Shown: positions 61,028 through 64,000 of the stretch, in pieces
Numbering within the stretch: position 1 is the stretch's first letter
How the letters are laid out: each line of letters opens with the position of its first letter
Source of the DNA: Microlunatus lacustris
GTDB lineage: Bacteria > Actinomycetota > Actinomycetes > Propionibacteriales > Propionibacteriaceae
Length of the DNA: 64,000 nucleotides
Assembly: GCA_039527025.1 (NCBI GenBank)
Contig: BAAAJN010000009.1
Span: 62,001 to 126,000, forward strand
Reading direction: 5' to 3'
Program-made: the position numbers and the translations under genes
Notes under the pieces: model-generated
The model's input: the letters and a program-made list of their open reading frames with translations, nothing else
The model's database searches: none
What the model was told of the DNA's origin: nothing

Positions 61028-62026
61028 ATGAGCGCTCGCAGCTGGCCCGCGGTCAGCGTCGTCATGCCCGTGCTGGACGAGGAGCGGCACCTCGCGGCGG
61101 CCGTGCAGCGGGTGCTGGACCAGCACTACCCGGGCGAGCTCGAGGTCATCCTCGCCGTCGGTCCCAGCCGGGACGCGACGCACCTGATCGCTGAGCAGCT
61201 GGCGGCCGCCGACGCCCGGATCCGGGTCGTCGACAACCCGGCACGCCGCACGCCGCACGCCCTCAACCTCGCGATCGCCGCCGCCCGGCACGACGTCGTC
61301 GTCCGGGTCGACGGGCACGGCGAGCTGACCGACGGCTACATCGCCCGTGCGGTGGAGCTGCTCGAGGACACGGGCGCGGCGAACGTCGGCGGGGTGATGG
61401 ACGCCCAGGGCGAGTCGGCCTTCGAGCAGGCCGTCGCCACGGCCTACACGACGCGGCTGGGCCTCGGCGGTGGGGCCTTCCACCTGGCCGCGTCGCCGGC
61501 CGGGGAGGCCGAGACGGTCTTCCTCGGGGTGTTCCGCAAGGAGGCCATCGAGGCCGTCGGTGGCTTCGACGAGTCGATGCACCGGGCCCAGGACTGGGAG
61601 CTCAACTACCGGCTGCGGGGGAGCGGCCGGCGGATCTGGTTCTCCCCGGACCTGCGGGTCACCTACCGGCCGCGGTCCTCCCTGCCGGCGCTGGTGAAGC
61701 AGATGTACGACACGGGCAGGTGGCGCCGCGAGGTCGTGCGCCGCCACCCCGAGACGGCGAACGTGCGCTACCTCGCCGCGCCGGTCGCCGTCAGCGGCAT
61801 CGCGGTCGGCACCACGGCCGGTCTGCTGGGACTGGGGACCGGGTCCCGCCTGTTGCGGCTCGGCTTCGCGGCGCCCCTCGGCTACCTGGCGATCGTGGTC
61901 GGCGGATCGGCGCTGGCCGGGCCGATGCCGCCCCGGGTGCGGGCCTGGTTGCCGGTGGTGCTCGCCGCCACCCACCTGTCCTGGGGCACCGGGTTCCTCG
62001 TCGGGCTCCACCGGATCCGCCCTTGA
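61028..62026 (+). CDS. Family 2 glycosyltransferase (rhamnosyl/wall-linker type)
   Basis: A 332-residue GT-A glycosyltransferase: VSVVMPVLDEERHLAAAVQRVL at the N-terminus, DxD-type VVVRVDGHGELTDGYIARAVEL (about residue 97), AEANVGGVMDAQG-like acceptor region, and EAVGGFDESMHRAQDWELNYRLRGSG (about 178-200) with the ED base. One to two C-terminal membrane-associated helices (LGLGTGSRLLRLGFAAPLGYLAIVVGGSALAG) suggest an inner-membrane enzyme adding a sugar to a lipid-linked wall precursor. It is near two LCP genes, as wall-polymer genes are elsewhere. The stop codon lies within the promoter of the next gene. Confidence 0.88.
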   Translation: MSARSWPAVSVVMPVLDEERHLAAAVQRVLDQHYPGELEVILAVGPSRDATHLIAEQLAAADARIRVVDNPARRTPHALNLAIAAARHDVVVRVDGHGELTDGYIARAVELLEDTGAANVGGVMDAQGESAFEQAVATAYTTRLGLGGGAFHLAASPAGEAETVFLGVFRKEAIEAVGGFDESMHRAQDWELNYRLRGSGRRIWFSPDLRVTYRPRSSLPALVKQMYDTGRWRREVVRRHPETANVRYLAAPVAVSGIAVGTTAGLLGLGTGSRLLRLGFAAPLGYLAIVVGGSALAGPMPPRVRAWLPVVLAATHLSWGTGFLVGLHRIRP

Positions 62027-62052
62027 CATTATGTTCTGACAAATCCTAGGCT
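62023..62052 (+). promoter_or_regulatory. Strong promoter with IolR-like box, tautomerase gene
   Basis: TTGACA (62023-62028), 18-nt spacer, TAGGCT (62047-62052): the best consensus promoter in the window. Inside the spacer, ATGTTCTGACAA (62031-62042) is a TGT-N4-ACA inverted repeat; it fits 9 of 10 positions of the KGWCHTRACA box recalled for corynebacterial IolR. Confidence 0.75.
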
Positions 62053-62081
62053 GGTGCTCCCGGAGCCGAAGGAGCCAGCGC

Positions 62082-62471
62082 ATGCCACTCGTCCGCATCG
62101 ACGTCCAGAGCGGTCGCACCCCTGCCGAGCTGCGTCGACTGGCCGACGTCGTGCAGGACGTCATGCTCGAGGTCTTCGGGGCCCCTCCCCGGGACCGCTA
62201 CCAGATCATCACCGAGCACCCGGTGGGGCAGATCATCACCGAGGACACCGGGCTGGGCCTGGAGCGCAGCGACGGTGTGACGGTGATCCAGATCGTGCAG
62301 CAGGGGCGCACGACCGCGCAGAAGACGGCGGCCTACGCGGAGCTGGCGAGCCGGCTGGAGTCCGACTGCGGCGTCCGGCCCGAGGACCTCGTCGTCTCCG
62401 TCACCGCCAACGAGCGCGCCGACTGGTCCTTCGGGCTCGGCCGTGCGCAGTTCCTCACCGGTGAGCTCTGA
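62082..62471 (+). CDS. Tautomerase family protein
   Basis: A 129-residue 4-oxalocrotonate-tautomerase-like protein (tautomerase_2 subtype). After Met removal, Pro-1 (MPLVRIDVQSGRTPAELRRL) is the catalytic base. Further features are FGAPPRDRYQIITEHPVGQI (residues about 37-56) and a C-terminal VTANERADWSFGLGRAQF. Such enzymes catalyse keto-enol conversion. It has a strong promoter and GAAGGAG ribosome site. A similar operator box precedes iolC, so it may belong to the inositol regulon and handle a keto-inositol intermediate; this is inferred only from the shared box and adjacency. Confidence 0.88.
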   Translation: MPLVRIDVQSGRTPAELRRLADVVQDVMLEVFGAPPRDRYQIITEHPVGQIITEDTGLGLERSDGVTVIQIVQQGRTTAQKTAAYAELASRLESDCGVRPEDLVVSVTANERADWSFGLGRAQFLTGEL

Positions 62472-62496
62472 CCCCGCTCGGCCGTCTCTTGACCTT

Positions 62497-62542
62497 TTGT
62501 CCGCACAACGCATGGACACCCGCCGGTGACCAGCCGTAGGTT
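62497..62542 (+). promoter_or_regulatory. Promoter and IolR-like box of the iolC operon
   Basis: TTGTCCGCACAA (62497-62508) is a perfect TTGT-N4-ACAA inverted repeat. TGGACA (62513-62518) and TAGGTT (62537-62542), spaced 18 nt, form a promoter. The box lies just above the -35 and resembles the one before the tautomerase. Confidence 0.65.
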
Positions 62543-62588
62543 CGACCACGACCACCGGCCCTCGACCACGGTCCCTCGAAGGAGAGCG

Positions 62589-63620
62589 ATGAACCACGAC
62601 GACGACGGCGCCAGCACGCCGCCCGCAGGGCTGGAGGTCCTCACCTTCGGCCGCGCCGGGGTCGACATCTACCCGCTGCAGATCGGGGTGGGCCTGGAGG
62701 ACGTGGAGACCTTCGGCAAGTACCTCGGCGGCACCACCGCCAACGTGGCCGTGGCCGCGGCCCGGCTCGGCCGGCGCACCGCGATCATCACCGGCGTCGG
62801 GGACGACCCCTTCGGCCGCTACGTCCGCCGCGCGCTGCGGGACCTCGACGTCAGCGACGCGCACGTGGTGACCAACGGGACCTACGCGACGCCGGTCACC
62901 TTCTGCGAGATCTTCCCGCCGGACGACTTCCCGCTGTACTTCTACCGCAAGCCCACCGCGCCCGACCTGCAGGTGACCCCGGACGACACCGACTTCGACG
63001 CCGTCCGCGGCACCGCGCTGATGTGGCTCTCGGTCACCGGGCTGAGCGAGGAGCCCAGCCGGGCGTCCCACTTCGCGGTGCTGGAGGCCCGGGCCCGGAA
63101 GCAGCACACGGTGCTGGACCTGGACTACCGGCCGATGTTCTGGGAGACCCCCGGGCACGCCAGCGAGCAGGTGCAGAAGGTGCTGCCGCAGGTCACCGTG
63201 GCCGTCGGCAACCGCGAGGAGTGCGAGGTCGCGGTGGGGGAGACCGAGCCGGAGCGCGCGGCTGACGCGCTGCTGGCCGCCGGGGTGGAGCTGGCCGTGG
63301 TCAAGCAGGGCCCCAAGGGCGTGCTGGCCAAGACCCGCTCGGGCGAGCGGGTCGAGAGCCCGCCGATCCCGATCACCCCGTTGAACGGGCTCGGCGCCGG
63401 CGACTCCTTCGGCGGCTCGCTCTGCCACGGGCTGCTGGCCGGCTGGCCGCTGGAGAAGATCCTGGCCAACGCCAACGCGGCCGGGGCGATCGTCGCCTCC
63501 CGGCTGGAGTGCTCCACCGCGATGCCCACCGAAGCCGAGATCGACACCCTGCTGGCCGGTGGCGACCCGAACGCCTCGCTCGACGCGCGGCACGCCGTGC
63601 ACCTGGGCGCGGGGCGGTGA
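62589..63620 (+). CDS. iolC: 5-dehydro-2-deoxygluconokinase (PfkB family)
   Basis: A 343-residue sugar kinase phosphorylating 5-dehydro-2-deoxy-D-gluconate in myo-inositol catabolism. PfkB features are FGRAGVDIYPLQIGVGLEDVETFGKYLGGTTANVAVAAARLG (N-terminus), DLDYRPMFW, VGNREECEVAVG, VVKQGPKGVLA, and NGLGAGDSFGGSLCHGLLAGW, whose Asp is the catalytic base. IYPLQIGV and the FYRKPTAPDLQ segment are characteristic of IolC. ATG 62589 has GAAGGAGAG. The aldolase-like gene begins 5 nt after its stop, so an iol operon continues past the window. Confidence 0.92.
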   Translation: MNHDDDGASTPPAGLEVLTFGRAGVDIYPLQIGVGLEDVETFGKYLGGTTANVAVAAARLGRRTAIITGVGDDPFGRYVRRALRDLDVSDAHVVTNGTYATPVTFCEIFPPDDFPLYFYRKPTAPDLQVTPDDTDFDAVRGTALMWLSVTGLSEEPSRASHFAVLEARARKQHTVLDLDYRPMFWETPGHASEQVQKVLPQVTVAVGNREECEVAVGETEPERAADALLAAGVELAVVKQGPKGVLAKTRSGERVESPPIPITPLNGLGAGDSFGGSLCHGLLAGWPLEKILANANAAGAIVASRLECSTAMPTEAEIDTLLAGGDPNASLDARHAVHLGAGR

Positions 63621-63624
63621 CCCG

Positions 63625-64000
63625 GTGACCACCACGCTCCGCCCGCCCGGCTTCGTCGGCTCGGTCGAGGAGATCAACGAGGTGCGGGCCCGTGAACCGC
63701 AGCGCATCGCACAGCTGCTGGCCAGCCGCCGCCGTCGCAGCGAGCTGTTCGGCGCCGACGGCCGGCTGATGGTCGTGGCCTGTGACCACCCGGCGCGTGG
63801 TGCGCTCGGCGCCTCCGGGCGCGCGACGGCCATGAACGACCGCCGCGACCTGCTGCAGCGGCTGGCCACTGCCCTCGCCCGACCGGGTGTGGACGGGCTG
63901 CTCGCCACCGCCGACATCGCCGAGGACCTGCTGCTGCTCGGCGTCCTGGAGGACAAGCTCGTCTTCTCCTCCATGAACCGCGGCGGCCTGCAGGGCGCCA
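63625..64000 (+). CDS. Aldolase-like (beta/alpha)8 protein of the Cgl0159 family, N-terminal part
   Basis: Partial: 125 codons lie in the window from GTG 63625 and the rest is beyond 64000. The sequence VGSVEEINEVRAREPQRIAQLLASRRRR, RLMVVACDHPARGALGASG and DGLLATADIAEDLLLLGVLEDKLVFSSMNRGGL matches the Cgl0159/class I aldolase-like group found after iolC in actinobacteria. It likely cleaves the phosphorylated 5-dehydro-2-deoxygluconate (IolJ-type step) or a similar substrate. It starts 5 nt after iolC. The catalytic Lys is outside the window. Confidence 0.8.
   Translation, partial: MTTTLRPPGFVGSVEEINEVRAREPQRIAQLLASRRRRSELFGADGRLMVVACDHPARGALGASGRATAMNDRRDLLQRLATALARPGVDGLLATADIAEDLLLLGVLEDKLVFSSMNRGGLQGA

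Overview
The window is about 64 kb of very GC-rich DNA with dense GTG starts, almost exclusively G/C third codon positions, and mycobacterial-type marker genes: an LpdA-type flavoprotein, L-lysine 6-aminotransferase, the DprE1/DprE2/UbiA arabinan-precursor enzymes and an AccA3/AccD5/AccE acyl-CoA carboxylase. This points to an actinobacterium with an arabinan-containing or arabinan-like wall. The style (leaderless GTG genes, TTCGACGAGCTC repeats, DUF559-like genes) suits Geodermatophilaceae, but that family assignment is an inference. No rRNA, tRNA, CRISPR array, prophage, integrase or transposase was seen. The content reads as chromosomal core and metabolic genes.

Layout. 1-6.1 kb (minus): lysine catabolism (lat, pcd-like aldehyde dehydrogenase), an MFS transporter, a small ABM-type monooxygenase, a phosphohexomutase and purine nucleoside phosphorylase. 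6.1-10 kb: gamma-glutamylcyclotransferase-like protein, lpdA, a sirtuin, then a repeat-bearing gap and an unknown membrane protein. 10-14.8 kb: the biotinylated subunit accA3 behind the 5-oxoprolinase genes pxpABC (pxpC is frameshifted) and a DinB-like protein. 14.8-19.9 kb: two unknown proteins, a block of palindromic repeats, and the ubiA-dprE1-dprE2 operon for decaprenylphosphoryl-arabinose. 19.5-26 kb: an exported protein, a DegT-family enzyme, an M20 amidohydrolase with an AbgT transporter, and an ABC1/UbiB kinase. 26-33.9 kb: a luciferase-like oxidoreductase, an SRPBCC protein, a GntR-controlled amide/peptide cluster (proline iminopeptidase-like hydrolase, APC permease, acetamidase), ChaB and a saccharopine-dehydrogenase-like reductase. 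34-46.6 kb: GH39-maf, an aldo/keto reductase, a multiply frameshifted pseudogene, accE-accD5, birA, a secreted phospholipase-D-like protein, a PH-domain protein, GtrA, purK-purE and EI24. 46.5-52.4 kb: a LacI-controlled sugar regulon (isomerase/epimerase, Gfo/Idh dehydrogenase, beta-mannosidase). 52.4-62 kb: a GT2 polysaccharide-type glycosyltransferase, lipoprotein, prfC, small unknowns, two LCP wall-polymer ligases and a second GT2. 62 kb to the end: a tautomerase and the start of an inositol-type operon (iolC and an aldolase-like gene).

From recalled knowledge, much of the gene order follows the Mycobacterium tuberculosis block around Rv3267-Rv3308 (LCP; purE, purK, GtrA, PH domain, birA, accD5, accE, maf, accA3; lat, pcd; lpdA; deoD, pmmB), with lineage-specific insertions including the dpr operon and the pxp genes. 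Functionally, AccA3, AccD5 and AccE form a carboxylase that BirA biotinylates. UbiA, DprE1 and DprE2 make the arabinan donor, and LCP proteins attach polymers to the wall. At least 13 genes have a TANNNT hexamer 6-8 nt before the start codon, indicating widespread leaderless transcription; this was used to choose several starts.

The most notable points are a DprE1 carrying Thr where the benzothiazinone-reactive Cys normally sits; one AACCGGTT-type operator shared by a LacI gene, a sugar isomerase operon and a distant beta-mannosidase; IolR-like boxes shared by a tautomerase and iolC; a pair of 22-bp direct repeats 33 bp apart ahead of a polysaccharide synthase-like gene; and two broken genes (pxpC and a DUF559-like gene).
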